Shown here: piece by piece, positions 36,501 to 46,092 of the stretch
Layout of the letters: the number at the start of each line of letters is the position of its first letter
Position numbering within the stretch: position 1 is the first letter of the stretch
NCBI GenBank assembly: GCA_009746045.1
Contig: RPFO01000104.1
Span: 1,641,109-1,703,108 of the forward strand
Reading direction: 5' to 3'
Length of the DNA stretch: 62,000 nucleotides
Origin: Mesostigma viride
Lineage: Eukaryota; Streptophyta; Mesostigmatophyceae; Mesostigmatales; Mesostigmataceae
Notes under the pieces: model-generated
What the model saw: the letters and a program-made list of their open reading frames with translations, nothing else
The model's database searches: none
Told to the model about the DNA's origin: nothing
Program-made: the position numbers and the translations under genes

Positions 36501-38468
36501 GAGGCCAAGTTCTTCTCCATCACCTATCGGTTGTTCAAGCTGCCGGGCCTGCTGGAGACGCTGTGTGAGGACTACGGGCAGGTGAGGAGTGTGGACAAGT
36601 GCACAGGATATGAGGGTGGTGCAGTAATGTGTGGGGTGGTGGAGGTATGTGTGAGGACTACGGGCAGGTGAGGAGTGTGGACAAGTGCACAGGATATGAG
36701 GGTGGTGCAGTAATGTGTGGGGTGGTGGAGGTCTGTGTGAGGACTACAGGCAGGTGGGTGGGGAGTGTTTTGTGGGGGCTACAGGGAGGTGGGTGGGGAG
36801 TGTTGTGTGAGGACTATGGGCAGTTGCGCAGTATACATGCCCGGTAGAGGATGCAAGGAGTGCTTCCCTGTGCGAGGACTACGGGCCGGTGGTTGCCGGT
36901 TTGGTGAGGAACAATGGACAGATGCGCAGGGGTGTGGTGGAGTATGGTTGGTAGGTAGCCCCGAACGTGCAGAACTCCCTGGTATCAGTGAGGAATGCTG
37001 CCCTGTGTGCGGATTTTTGACAGGTGCGTGAAGTGGTGGGGTACGGTGGGTGGGTTAACTGTGCCCCGCAAAGTATGTGGAATGACCTCATATCCCATAG
37101 ATGAGGCTTCCCATATAACCCCGTATCTTATGCATGGCATTGATACGTGACGTATCTTATGTACGGGATGTGTGAGGCAGTACTCCCTGGGTAGGCAGTT
37201 TCAGATCGGAGGCGGTCCGGTGGGTAGGCGTCCCTGAATGGGACCTGTGGGGGTTGTGTTGTAACGTGGGGGCGTTTGGGTATAAGGAAAGCGTTGTGGT
37301 GGAAGGAAAATGTTGTGGTGGAAGGAAAACGTTGTGGTGGAAGGAAAATGTTGTGGTGGAAGGAAAACGTTGTGGTGGAAGGAAAACGTTGTGGTGGAAG
37401 GAAAATGTTGTGGTGGAAGGAAAACGTTGTGGTGGAAGAAAAACGTTGTGGTGGAAGGAACACGATTGTGGTGGAAGGAAAACGGTATGGTGCAAGGAAA
37501 GGGGTAAGGCGATAGGAAAAGTGTATGGTGAAAGAAAAGGGTCTGGTGCAAGGAAGTGGGTATTTACTCTTAACACATTGGACTCCTGACGTGCCCCCCT
37601 CTCGCCTCCCCCTCCCCCCCTCCCTTTTTCAACCCCCCTGTGTCCTCCCAGGTGGCCTACTATCTGGGCACCATCCCTGGCCACAAGTTCAAGTATGCCC
37701 TGGACGACCACCACGTGTTGGAGAAGGGCCGCCCCATGCTGGTGTGCGGCAACTCGGCGGCCATGGTGAGCGTTTGCCGCTGTGGCTTGGTGAGCCTTTC
37801 AAAGTAGAGAGGGTGAATGTGAGGGTGCTGCCCCTTGTTGTGGCAATAACAATTGGTGAGCCGTTTCCTCCCAACTCAGTGGCCCATTTGCCCTTTTTCT
37901 GGATGTGGTTTGGTGAGCATTCTGCCCATTGATGGGCATTTCAATGTCCCTTTTGGAGTGTTTTGCCCTATTTATGAGGTGATGGTGAGTGTTTTGCACT
38001 ATTTCCAAGGTTATGGCCGCATAAAATTCTGAGCATCTTGCTTTTGACCTGCGGTGATGGTGGGTGTTTTGCTAGCATATTATACTTTGTTCGAACGACC
38101 TGCAGTGACCTGAACGTTGGTTGAGAACATCTGATGTGCTGACTGGCTTTCTTGCTTACATGCTTGCTTATCTACTTACTACTATTTACTTACTTACCTA
38201 CCTTACTTGCTTACTTGCGTACTTCCTTGCGTGCTTTCGTTCTTGTGTACCTCCTTGACTTGTGTGTTTGCTTTCCTTGCTGACTTGCTTGCGTACCCGT
38301 TTGCCTGCTGATTCTCTCACCAACCTACAGCTGGAGAACAGCTGGCTGCGTCCCCACTTCAAGGTCATTGGGGACCGGAGCGTGCACTATGGCCTCTTTG
38401 ACTGTTCGCCCACGGCCCCGAAAGCCCAGGCTGTGGCCGCTGCCTGCGGTCCCGGTGGCTGCTGCTAG
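24558..38468 (+). CDS. arsM: Arsenite S-adenosylmethionine methyltransferase (ArsM/AS3MT type)
   Basis: Twelve exons: 24558-24632, 25566-25691, 28075-28135, 28506-28583, 29849-29985, 31183-31251, 32872-32934, 33917-34012, 35306-35365, 36468-36581, 37652-37765 and 38331-38468. The spliced CDS is 1131 nt (376 aa), in phase at every GT-AG junction. Landmarks are VQNYYGKVL, SAM motif I VLDLGSGSGRDCY (92-104), motif VTGVDMT, then SNCVVNLSPDK, EAYRVLADGGEFYFSD and GECLGGALY. Cysteines C51/C52, C79, C174 and C224 correspond to the four arsenic-binding cysteines of the family. The C-terminus is CGPGGCC. The enzyme methylates As(III) to mono-, di- and trimethyl forms in the cytosol, a detoxification step. 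Exon 1 (MRESGSEG...) is the least certain part; translation could start at ATG 25572. Introns are extremely long and full of exon-edge copies. Confidence 0.93.
25401..25440 (+). repeat. Decayed copy of arsM exon 2 acceptor and start
   Basis: CACAGGAC-CGCGTCGGTGCA and AAACTAGTGCGGCAAAGTTC parallel exon 2 (25,562-25,610) with a 6 nt deletion. An in-frame TAG replaces the first Tyr codon of NYYGK. It sits 165 bp upstream of the real exon. Confidence 0.7.
25692..25815 (+). repeat. 30 bp tandem repeat right after the arsM exon 2 donor
   Basis: The unit AGTGCTGTTGTTTCTTTATT with AGGGAAA is repeated four times, starting within 25 nt of the donor. Confidence 0.85.
26093..26420. repeat. 34 bp tandem repeat in arsM intron 2, nine to ten copies
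   Basis: Unit GGGTGCATCGTACGTTATGT plus TATATCATGTTGTT, almost perfect, with decayed units after 26,410. The frames are open by chance. Confidence 0.95.
26970..27398. repeat. 12 bp tandem repeat GAGATTRGACAT, about 35 copies
   Basis: Units alternate between GAGATTGGACAT and GAGATTAGACAT. The left part has ACACGA variants. It lies in arsM intron 2. Confidence 0.95.
27434..27477. repeat. (GCAT)n(GGTG)n microsatellite
   Basis: ATGC repeated about seven times, then GGGT repeats; intron 2 of arsM. Confidence 0.9.
27530..27872. repeat. 30 bp tandem repeat, eleven copies
   Basis: Unit TTGGCTGTTCTGTCCTTGTT plus ATGGAAATCT, with ATGTAAAT and ACGAAAAT variants. It is in arsM intron 2, upstream of exon 3. 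Confidence 0.9.
28915..29082. repeat. About 60 bp repeat of GTCGAGCCGC type in arsM intron 4
   Basis: Three units contain CGAACRGTCRAGCCGCA and TTTGTTCTCCGCCG..TTCCATTTCGA. No coding sense fits either side. Confidence 0.7.
29425..29572. repeat. 15 bp tandem repeat GCAACTTTTCTTGTT
   Basis: About ten units with GCACCTATT and GCAGCT variants in arsM intron 4. Confidence 0.85.
30013..30176. repeat. Telomere-like heptamer tract (CACTAAA/CACTAAG)
   Basis: It begins ACCCTAAACACTAAACACCA and continues as about 20 heptamers of CACTAAA or CACTAAG, 28 nt after the arsM exon 5 donor. It resembles a decayed plant-type CCCTAAA array. Confidence 0.8.
30173..30215 (+). repeat. Decayed copy of arsM exon 5 end
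   Basis: GATCGAGCACCTGGGAC ... GGCAGTAGTAACA parallels the exon 5 end and donor region (29,968-30,012: GATCGAGGACCTGCGGGC ... GCAGTAGTGACA), at the far side of the heptamer tract. Confidence 0.55.
30295..30612. repeat. About 56-60 bp tandem repeat in arsM intron 5
   Basis: Five to six units carry GGCCGTCCTATTTGTGCCTG and TTTGTGCTTGC. The 100-150 aa open frames across it are repeat artefacts. Confidence 0.85.
31302..31574 (+). repeat. Three extra copies of arsM exon 6 end in intron 6
   Basis: Copies of the NCVVNLSPDK-coding end lie at 31,302-31,331 (followed by GTTAAG), 31,439-31,469 (decayed) and 31,541-31,574 (internally deleted, followed by GTATGG). The true exon ends at 31,251 with GTAAAA. 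Confidence 0.85.
33009..33044 (+). repeat. Copy of arsM exon 7 end plus donor in intron 7
   Basis: GCTTCTCGGATGTAGGTGGC and GGGGATTGG repeat the true exon end and donor at 32,924-32,950 (ACTTCTCGGACGTAGGTGGC). The distance is about 85 bp. Confidence 0.8.
34013..34830 (+). repeat. Nine-copy tandem array of arsM exon 8 end plus donor (84-85 bp units)
   Basis: Copies of GGTGG(C)GC(G/A)CTCTACATCGA, AGACTTCAAG|GTGGGCTTG follow the real exon 8 end (34,012). Units start near 34,093, 34,177, 34,261, 34,346, 34,431, 34,516, 34,600, 34,688 and 34,776. Most keep the coding-like LYIEDFK stretch and a GT donor; the last two are strongly decayed. Each donor is followed by an in-frame TGA. Confidence 0.93.
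35129..35211. repeat. (TTATTG)n / (TTA)n microsatellite in arsM intron 8
   Basis: TTATT-rich triplets and hexamers about 100 nt upstream of the exon 9 acceptor. Before it, GCAGGAGCACACGACCTACA is directly repeated (35,061 and 35,098). Confidence 0.85.
36648..36890 (+). repeat. Four extra copies of arsM exon 10 end plus donor
   Basis: TGTGTGAGGACTACGGGCAG and GTGAGG, the true end of exon 10 (36,562-36,587), recurs at 36,648, 36,734, 36,804 and 36,869 with increasing divergence. The first two steps have an 86 bp period. Confidence 0.9.
37292..37500. repeat. 19 bp tandem repeat GTTGTGGTGGAAGGAAAAC, about eleven copies
   Basis: Almost perfect units in arsM intron 10, decaying to the right. Confidence 0.92.
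37766..38065 (+). repeat. Repeated donor-like segments after arsM exon 11
   Basis: The donor region GGTGAGCGTTT recurs as GGTGAGCCTTT (37,789), GGTGAGCCGTTT (37,855), GGTGAGCATTCT (37,911), GGTGAGTGTTTTGC (37,985) and GGTGGGTGTTTTGC (38,058). The spacing is irregular. Confidence 0.6.
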
Positions 38469-38495
38469 CTGTCACCATCTATATTGTACTTTCTA

Positions 38496-38500
38496 TGTAA
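38496..38500 (+). promoter_or_regulatory. Candidate polyadenylation signal of arsM
   Basis: TGTAA lies 28 nt after the arsM stop codon; chlamydomonadalean genes use this pentamer. Confidence 0.5.
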
Positions 38501-38660
38501 CAGCGGGAAAGTAGATAGTACATAGTACACCGTATAGCGATGAGATTACCAGCGCAGGCCAAAAATTTGGATATGAAAACTGGCTCTCTCATTGATATCC
38601 AGAACTCATAGTAGTATTATGAATAGGTAATACACATATCAACATTTACAATTTGCCCGG

Positions 38661-39126
38661 TGGAAGCGGATGTCATACGGTCGGTGAAGGTTGGTGAACT
38701 AAGTCGGGCCATGCAAAAGCTCGAAATGACCGCGTTGGCCCCTTCCACTCCCCCGAACCTGCAAGCTTTGCGCGACCTGCACGCTGACGAGCCTGCCTTC
38801 GCGGTGCCCGCCCCGGCCACCCCCCCCGCCCCTGCCCCTTGTCCTGGACCTGGACATCTTCACGGCACTAGGACCTGCCGAACGCCTCATCCACGGGCCC
38901 CTCGGGCTGGCGCTATATGCACCTCCACGTGATGGCGGGCTACGGCGGGACGACTGCACTCTTTGAGGCTGCCGCCGACTTGGCCGCGGGGTACCTGGTC
39001 CCCGCGGCGCGCCCTTGGCTTGCTGGGGCCCGCCTCATCCCCCTCCTGAAAGATGACGTCCCCCCGCCGGCTGGCCGCGTTCGTCCCGTTGCTTTGCCGG
39101 CCATCTTGCCTGCACAGGCCAGGTGA
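38661..39126 (+). pseudogene. Reverse transcriptase (non-LTR type) N-terminal relic
   Basis: The frames read VKVGELSRAMQKLEMTALAP, STPPNLQALRDLHADEP, then in another frame SGWRYMHLHVMAGYGG and AARPWLAGARLIPLLKD ... RVRPVALPAIL. This order (GELSRA..L, GP-GWR..HL, ARLIPL.K, VRPIA) is the start of the reverse-transcriptase domain in the multicopy RT family common in green algae. The frame changes near 38,880-38,910, and the conserved K-x-G-G region is replaced by a Pro-rich insertion, so it is broken. No Y/F-x-DD motif lies on this strand nearby. Confidence 0.7.
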
Positions 39127-39829
39127 ATGCCGATGTGGGCTCTGCGGGCGGGCTTAGGACTGGCCAACCAGGTAGACACCTCCTCCTATGGCAGGGTCCC
39201 CTTGTCCCGTCGCAACCCACTGGCAAACTTGCGCGCGCCCCGCACCGACGGGGCACGACCCAGACCTATGTGATCAAAACAATTGCTTGAGGACGGAGGG
39301 CTTCAGGGACTATCTGTACTCCACGCCCGAATGATAGACAGGAAGAAATGGGCTGCCGTCTGCGATAAGCACCTTCCTAAGGCGTATGCTCCTGTTTTCT
39401 CCCCACAGGCCCCGCGGCCCATTGCTAGAATTAATGCAGGGTAGAAGTCCGCAGGTGAAGGTTCTTGCCCCTGAGGATAGCCGCTACACTACCGCCTCGT
39501 CCAGATGCCATTACAGTACAGGACAGCTCTGATGAGGATTATATCCCCCTCTATCTAGTGACTACACTAGGAATAGTTGTCTCACATAACATAGTTAAGG
39601 CATGATGCAAATGATATTCAGTCATTTTCGTGTAACGATTTTCTAATGAGATTAGCATGGTACTCCATGGCATGTGCATGATCGACACGCAAGTACTTAC
39701 TGATGGAGTTGCGCCCACGTCATGCCTATCCGGGTTGTCATGTCGTCCTCACAGTCGGGAAGCCAATTATGCCTAACAACTTGAATTAAGCGGCCCCTGA
39801 GGTAGGGTAATTATGGGCCTCGGTGTCGT
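39127..39829. other. Intergenic, no gene seen
   Basis: Possibly further decayed RT sequence up to about 39,250 (LGLANQVDTS-like reading), but nothing I can assign with confidence. Confidence 0.35.
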
Positions 39830-40022
39830 GTAAGAGGCGGAGTAGGAGCGGGGGGGCCCGGCCAGACCGAGGGCCAGGGCAGTCCGTTTTGCGTGGGGCT
39901 GATTTCCTGAATTCTAGACCACGAGCATGCGAGCCGCGAGCGCCAGGCAGTCCAGCCAAAGCTGGGCAGACTCGGGCTTCTCAATGAGCGTGATGTCGTC
40001 GCCATAAATGATCAAGGTCAGC
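39830..40022 (-). pseudogene. Reverse transcriptase relic with YGDD active-site motif
   Basis: On the minus strand LTLIIYGDDITLIEKPESAQ and LWLDCLALAARMLVV end in TAG, with decayed NSGNQPHAKRTALALG beyond. The YGDD codons are at 40,006-39,995. This is the catalytic palm motif plus the following helix of an RT. It is in opposite orientation to the relic at 38,661, so either two insertions or an inversion occurred. Confidence 0.65.
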
Positions 40023-40652
40023 TAGTAAATTCTGCTGGTTGGTCGGCCCCCCTTCCCCAAGCTCGTTCGTGATCACAATCAATTAAATGAACAAATGAAT
40101 GTTCAAGGCCCACAAAAGGAAATCAATGACGACCTTGCTGCCAACCCAGCATTTAGATGAGCTGATATGCGAAAGCTTTTATAATTGCTGTCTGTGACTT
40201 GCATTCATCACATGCAGCACAAACCCCATGCCAAGCACCTGTCGGAAATGCACCCACTTTGCTCATTCGGGCACATTAAAAAATATATATGCTGGCAAAT
40301 CCATGGACTTGCTGGCAACGCCCATCTCTTTGATACTGGCAAACCAAAGGGACTTTGACATAGATCTTTCTATTGCTGCCTACAACTCACATAGATCTTT
40401 CTATTGCTGCCTTCCAATCACTAATTATAGACCCCAGGATTAGTTGTCTCACTCAATACTTGTAATGCAGCCCAGCTAGATCCCACGAGGGTGATCCCAA
40501 GGAGCCAGCCTACGGAGACGTGGGGGCAGCATGCGCTTGATCGTGGGCGCATGCGCTTGATCACGGAAACTGCACGCATTCAATGACGGACACTGCATGC
40601 ATTCAATCAAGGAATATACACACGTTTAATCAAGGGAACTGCACCCGCCTAA
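40023..40652. other. Intergenic / 3' flank of the GLTSCR-domain gene
   Basis: No gene supported. There are short direct repeats AGATCTTTCTATTGCTGCCT at about 40,362 and 40,392, and a TCAAGGAAACTGCAC-type repeat at about 40,540-40,665. Confidence 0.4.
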
Positions 40653-43600
40653 TCAAGGAAACTGCGGGTAAAGGGGAAGCGTCAGGGACCCATTCTGGTC
40701 CATTGGCAGCGGCGGCGGTGACGGCGGCAGCGACGCCTTGAGCTCAGCCACCAGCGTTTGCTCCAACATGCACTCCTCCTCCCTGCGCAGGCTGTCGGTA
40801 CCGTCGGAGGCTAGCTTCTGGCACACGGCCTCGAACTGCTGCTCGAGGCTCATCGTCTGGGACTGCAGCTCAAGCGACTTTTGGACGCACATGTCCACCC
40901 AGAGCTGGCACGCGGAACAGCCCGGAGGGAAAGGGAGCCCAGACAGCACGTGTGCATGTAGGCAAAGGCAGCGATGCCAGGTGTCAGCATCAGGGTCACG
41001 TGAGATGGGCAGCAAGGGATCAGGCGAGGAAAATGCCACCACGAGACGGGGTCTGTGCGTTCATACGTCCACGTCCACCCTATTCCATATGTACAAGGAG
41101 ACGAAACAGCTACATTGAAACACAAAAGCTCCATCAAGTCATTGTATCCCACATACTCGGCCTGCCTTGTGGGGAGTACCCGTGCTTCAAACTTGGATTA
41201 ATGTCGGCATATGTAACGGATGCCAGCGCAACATTTTCATGATCCAACCCCCAAACAAGTGCAACAATGTCACGATCCAAGGGGGCTGCCTTGTGAAGCC
41301 GCAGGGTGTGGTGAAGCCGGTCGTGGGAGCACGACGTTCATGGCCTGACACCTGTCACCTATCGGAGAGAGCAGACGGAGGGGCTGGCCCCTATCAGCAC
41401 AATTGTTTCCTCTTATCTACCCCCACCCACATTCTTCTCTCCCCCCCATCTGATATTCAACCCCGAAGATATCCCCCATCCGTTCATCTAAACTAACCCC
41501 CAGAGAAATAACCCAGCCCCTTCATCCACCGCCCCTTCCATCCGTTCATCCGCCCACCAGTCCATCTCACACCCCAGCAAACCAGCATTAACATAACCCC
41601 CCCCCCCCCCCCCAAATAAAAGCTGTCAGCCCCCGTTTGCCCAGCAGTCAGCCCCAAATCAGCACAACCATCAGCCCCAAATCAGCACAAGAAGCAGCCC
41701 CGGTCAGCCCAACGATGAACCACCCCCAGCCCCCTCATCAGCCCCCTGTCAGCCCACCTGTCCCCGAGACGCCAGCAGGTCGCGCCCCGCCCCATCGGGC
41801 GTCTCCTCCACGTCCACCTCGCTGCTGTCGCACGCGGCAAACACGTGGAACACCAGCAGGCGCTCGGCCGCGTCCCTTAAGCTGGCAAACGGGCGTGTCA
41901 GGTCGGGTCGTGCCGCCGCCTCACAGTCTTCCACCACCGCGCTCAGTTCTGCTAGCCGCCGCGCCTGGGACGCGCGCTCCCCCGCTTCCCCCGGCAGGTC
42001 CCGTTGCTCGCCTGCCCGGGCATGCCGTGAGGATAGTTTATATGCAATAACGGTATTGTTAGTATGCATGAAACTGCTTGCCTGCGGGGGCATGCCGTGA
42101 TGATTTATCATAGGAAATAACGGTTTCGTTAGCATGCATGAATAGCTCCCATAGCTCGCCTGCGGGGCACACAAGTTCCATTATAGACAGCGATAGGTCA
42201 TAGGCATCGGTACATACTAGGTGCTAGGGCTTTAGGAGGGAATAGACACTCACAGATATTAGGCATCGGTGGTTCCGATTCCTCGCCCGTGGGCGCATGC
42301 CATGATGATTTATTATAGGAAACAACAGTTTTTTGGTGCGCACAAATAGCCCCCGTTGCTTGCCTCTGGGCGCATGTCATGATAGCTCTTCATACACAGA
42401 AACAGCCCAGCCCAAAGAATGCGGGATGCTGGAAAGTAACCCTGTTTCCTAACCCTTGTTGTTTTTACTAGGGCAAATCTTGTCGCAGATGTTGTTTTGT
42501 CACGGTGCACGCGAGACGCTCCCGTAACGTTGACCACGGATGACCCCGGATGACCATGCTCCCGTAAGGTAGACCTATCGTAGACCCCGGATGGCGCGTT
42601 TCCACGGCTATGGATCCCAAGGCATGTCAACCCGGTCAAGGTGATGGGCTGTTTGAGTATTTACTTGGGGGGCAGGTGCATTTTTGCCAGTGTAACCACC
42701 TGCAGCCCTAGGTATAACCTGGGCCCGTGTGCATCAATTGTCGTCAGATCAGAAAGCAACAAACGTGAAAACGCTAGCGGCCCAAATCTGAGATTCCACG
42801 GAACACAGAAAATAAGAAAGCCCAGAAGCTACCAGCAAGGAATCGAACATAGGACCTTTGGCATGATTTCGCGGCTGTGCGAGTCTCCTGATCTGAAGGC
42901 ATCTCACTTAACGTTTCGAAACAGCCCAACTGCGAAAAACTTCTTAACCGGAGAGGGGTACCAATATGTTCGATATTGCTGAATCTATAGAAGATGACTC
43001 ACCACTAGAGCTATTTGCGCAGGAGTACCGTGTTGCATGCATGCCTACAACCTGGGCCCGTGTTGCATGCATGCCAATAACCTGGCCCGTGTTGCATACA
43101 TGCCGGGCATCCCAGGTAATGGCATCGTCCCGCATGTTGTCGCATATTGCCGCCTATTTGGCAACCCTCTAGGATACAGCCATCAGAGCTCGACAGATTT
43201 CTTTTGTGGCACGACGAAAACTTTTATGCACATCACGTCGCATGTATGGGAAAAAAAAGTATTTAAAAAAGAATCATGCTTTGAAATCGTATTTTGGCAA
43301 TGCTGTAAAATGTTGCATAGCAAGGCCAGATGGGTCCCCTCCCCACATGGGTCAGGTCACGGTGTCCCCTCGCCGACACATCTTAGTGTACTAGGGCATA
43401 TGCAGGTTCCTGGAACAAAGGCCAGGAATTGTTGTTGAAAGCTCCAACAATGGATGGTTTTTGTACGGTCCCCAATGATTGCTTTGTTAGTCCAAAACGT
43501 GGGCCTACAGACAGCATAGTAACGTGCACTACTGGGCCTATAGACAGCATAGTAACGTGCACTACTGGGCCTACAGACAGCATATAACGTGCACTACTGG

Positions 43601-44909
43601 GCCTATAGACAGCATAGTAACGTGCACTACTGGGCCTACAGACAGCATATAACGTGCACTACTGGGCCTACAGACAGCATATAACGTGCACTACTGGGCC
43701 TAGAGACAGCATAGTAACGTGCACTACTGGGCCTGCAGACAGCATAGTAACGTGCACTACTGGGCCTGTGGACAGTACAGTAGCATGCATTACGGGGCGG
43801 CTCCCCATCTGGGCCAGGGCACACACGTTTACTTATAGGCAGTACTTTAGGCATCAGTAGCAGCACCGGGCAGTTCTAGAAAATAGGCATTAGTAGCACT
43901 GTCAGGCGGCACTAGAAAGGAGGCATGAATAGCACTGTTAGGCATCATTAGTCAATCGGGCATGAAGAGCACATGTTGCTCGCCCACAGGGGCCGGGCAC
44001 ACGCTTTTATTTATAGATCACAGTATCGAAGTTCGGTGAAGCGCATGCCTCGCACGGCAGGGCAACGTCGCGTACCCATGGCCTTATGGCTCACAAACGT
44101 GCAGGCAGCGTCATGGGGTGGTGGCACGGGAGCACGCGCCAGTAGTAACACACATGGTACGTTCCAGTGACAACCACGGAATGGGAATAATACCAATACC
44201 AACAACAAAATCAGCGCGTGAACGACACCAGTAATTACCACAGTGTGAGACGCTAGGCAAAACTGTAACCGATCCATGCATACCCACCGTTCCTGCGACA
44301 AGGCTTTGTGCCCTGGCATCGTGACCTACGCCAGTAGACCAAGGGTCCCTGTATCCCAGCGCTGCACATTGCTGCCACACGAGCACCTGGCAGGCAAGAC
44401 CCGTGACCTTGTGCTGACCGACGGCACAACCTGCTGATGCAGGCGCAAGCATATGCGCCCGCATTTGCCATCGCTTCCCCAAACAGGCGGACGGGCTGGC
44501 CCATATGACCGGGCAGCACTTCCACGAATCTCCTCTGATAACGTTTATTCCGCGAGATTTCCATGATAACGCATACAGTCGCCACGGGCATTCGTGAATT
44601 GGAAACGAGGCATCCAACACCGGGGGGGGGGGGGAGGAAAGGAAGGCAGAGAAGGCGGAGAACCAGGCGAGGTATCTTACCTGTAGCGTCCAGCCAGTCC
44701 GACGGCAACAACTTGTCATTGGCGTTGGCCTGCACGTACTTATCCGCGGCACTGAGCAGAGGGGCGATGCGCTTCGCCGTGTATGGGCTGTAAGGGACAG
44801 AAGGGGCGCCCGCCCGCGCAGCCACACGCGATGGGCCAGCGGACCCGGCCGAAGCCCGTTGCGATTTCTTGGAGACATACCCCGTCGTTGGGCGAGCAAG
44901 CTGGTCCAT
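40653..44909 (-). CDS. GLTSCR-domain protein (BRIP-like SWI/SNF subunit)
   Basis: Three exons on the minus strand: 44909-44681, 42011-41758 and 40904-40653. They give 244 aa, and both junctions are GT-AG and in phase. The N-terminus is basic and Ala/Ser-rich. The C-terminal half has the GLTSCR pattern: PDLTRPFASLRDAAERLLVF and HVF, an acidic stretch (SSEVDVEE), then LWVDMCVQKSLELQSQTMSL with EQQFEAVCQKL and EEECMLEQTLVAELKA. This mirrors the PFRS(L/F)EDA..RLLPYHV ... E(E)R.M(V/L)EQ.L..E layout of animal GLTSCR1/BICRA and plant BRIP1/2, which stabilise BRM-type SWI/SNF complexes. A nuclear chromatin role is inferred from that. It is shorter than plant homologues (about 330 aa), so further small exons inside the 2.7 kb intron are possible. 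Confidence 0.75.
41599..41616. repeat. Poly-C run in the GLTSCR gene intron 2
   Basis: About 17 consecutive C, flanked by a block of CAGCCCC(A/C) repeats (41,630-41,760). Confidence 0.9.
42076..42376 (-). repeat. Four extra acceptor/exon-start copies beside exon 2 of the GLTSCR gene
   Basis: The functional acceptor reads CCCGGGCAG|GCGAGCAACGG on the minus strand (exon starts 42,011). Related copies lie at 42,076-42,094 (CCGCAG|GCAAGC), 42,154-42,170 (CCGCAG|GCGAGC), 42,281-42,300 (CCACGG|GCGAGG, AG lost) and 42,353-42,376 (CCAGAG|GCAAGCAACGG). Each is joined to a conserved GATGATTTAT(C/T)ATAGGAAA(T/C)AAC-type segment. Confidence 0.8.
43494..43795. repeat. 33 bp tandem repeat, nine copies, GLTSCR gene intron 1
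   Basis: Unit CGTGCACTACTGGGCCTACA plus GACAGCATAGTAA (some units AGCATATAA). The open frames across it are artefacts. Confidence 0.92.
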
Positions 44910-46092
44910 GGTAGTTAACTTTATGAATTCGAATTACAGCATCGACATCTCCGGATGTCGAACATTTAGCCTGCGGGGGTTTTCGGATGTTGGTCCCCAC
45001 GACAATGGGTCCATCGCAGCCCTCCCAGCACGCTATTAAAATGCTACGGTAGTAGCCGCAACTCTAGGATAGTAGCGGCAGCGACAATTCTAGCTCGGGT
45101 GAATCATGTTATCTACCAGGCATACGAGGAGCCCGTGCGCACAGCCCAGCTCAGGTATCTTACGGACGGGGCACTTCTACACGAAAGCTTCTCGACTTTG
45201 GAGCGTATGCATGGGGGGATATAACCCAGCGCGAATCGCAAAGGAAAGGGGACAGATGGGTGCGGCAGCGTAATCATCACCAAATTACCGAGAGTTTTCT
45301 CTCACCGCTACTGTTAAAATGATTTACTGCCACTATACGATGCACTCAGGCACTCCAGCCGAACTCGCAAGCACAGGTGGTCCTTATTTACCTGCTGTAC
45401 TGGCTCTACTCCATGACCCGACCAAGGGAAGAAAGAATAAAAGGAACTCATCCAGGATGATTCATGGTTCGTCCGGGCCTCCGGGGCCGGCGATAATTTG
45501 ACCGCGCTGACAGCGACCGTATTGGTCCGTCACGGTGTGTGTCAGGAACCGTTGCGTGGAACGGAAACGTTGCATCCAACGTCACGACAAATGTTTATTA
45601 CAACGTGCCATGAGAATGGCGTAATATGGGCCCTAGCGTTGTGAAGAGCAAAGAAAGAAGGCGGACGAATAATTAAGGGAATTAGTAATTTTCGGCTTGG
45701 TAATTAATTGTTACGAGTCGGGCAAATTGATCGTTCCTCAAGCTTTATTTCCGGTCGAAGCTGAAAACTTTCGTCTTGGAGTTCGGCAGTCATATTCAGA
45801 CATGGCCAGGCATTTGCATTCTTTTTCTACTTGCGTAACCGTTGGAGGTTCCACGGCACGTGTGAACAATTGTTATTGTTCCCTGGAAATCCGGCGGCAA
45901 TAGATAACTGCTTACGACTTGCTTCTTAGTCACGGTGCCTGACTTTGGCTACGATTGATATTAAATTTGCGTTGTTCGACGGAGGCGTGTGGCGCCAAGC
46001 AGCGATGTGGCGGTCGTTGACAGCCTCGACGCACGCAGTGCAGGATGGAGTAAACGAGCAGGGAGAAAATTGCATGTTCCCCCTGCGAGACA
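44910..46092. other. Divergent intergenic region, no gene seen
   Basis: Separates the minus-strand GLTSCR gene start (44,909) from the plus-strand gene that follows, so it should hold both promoters. I cannot assign a TATA box or other element. Confidence 0.4.
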
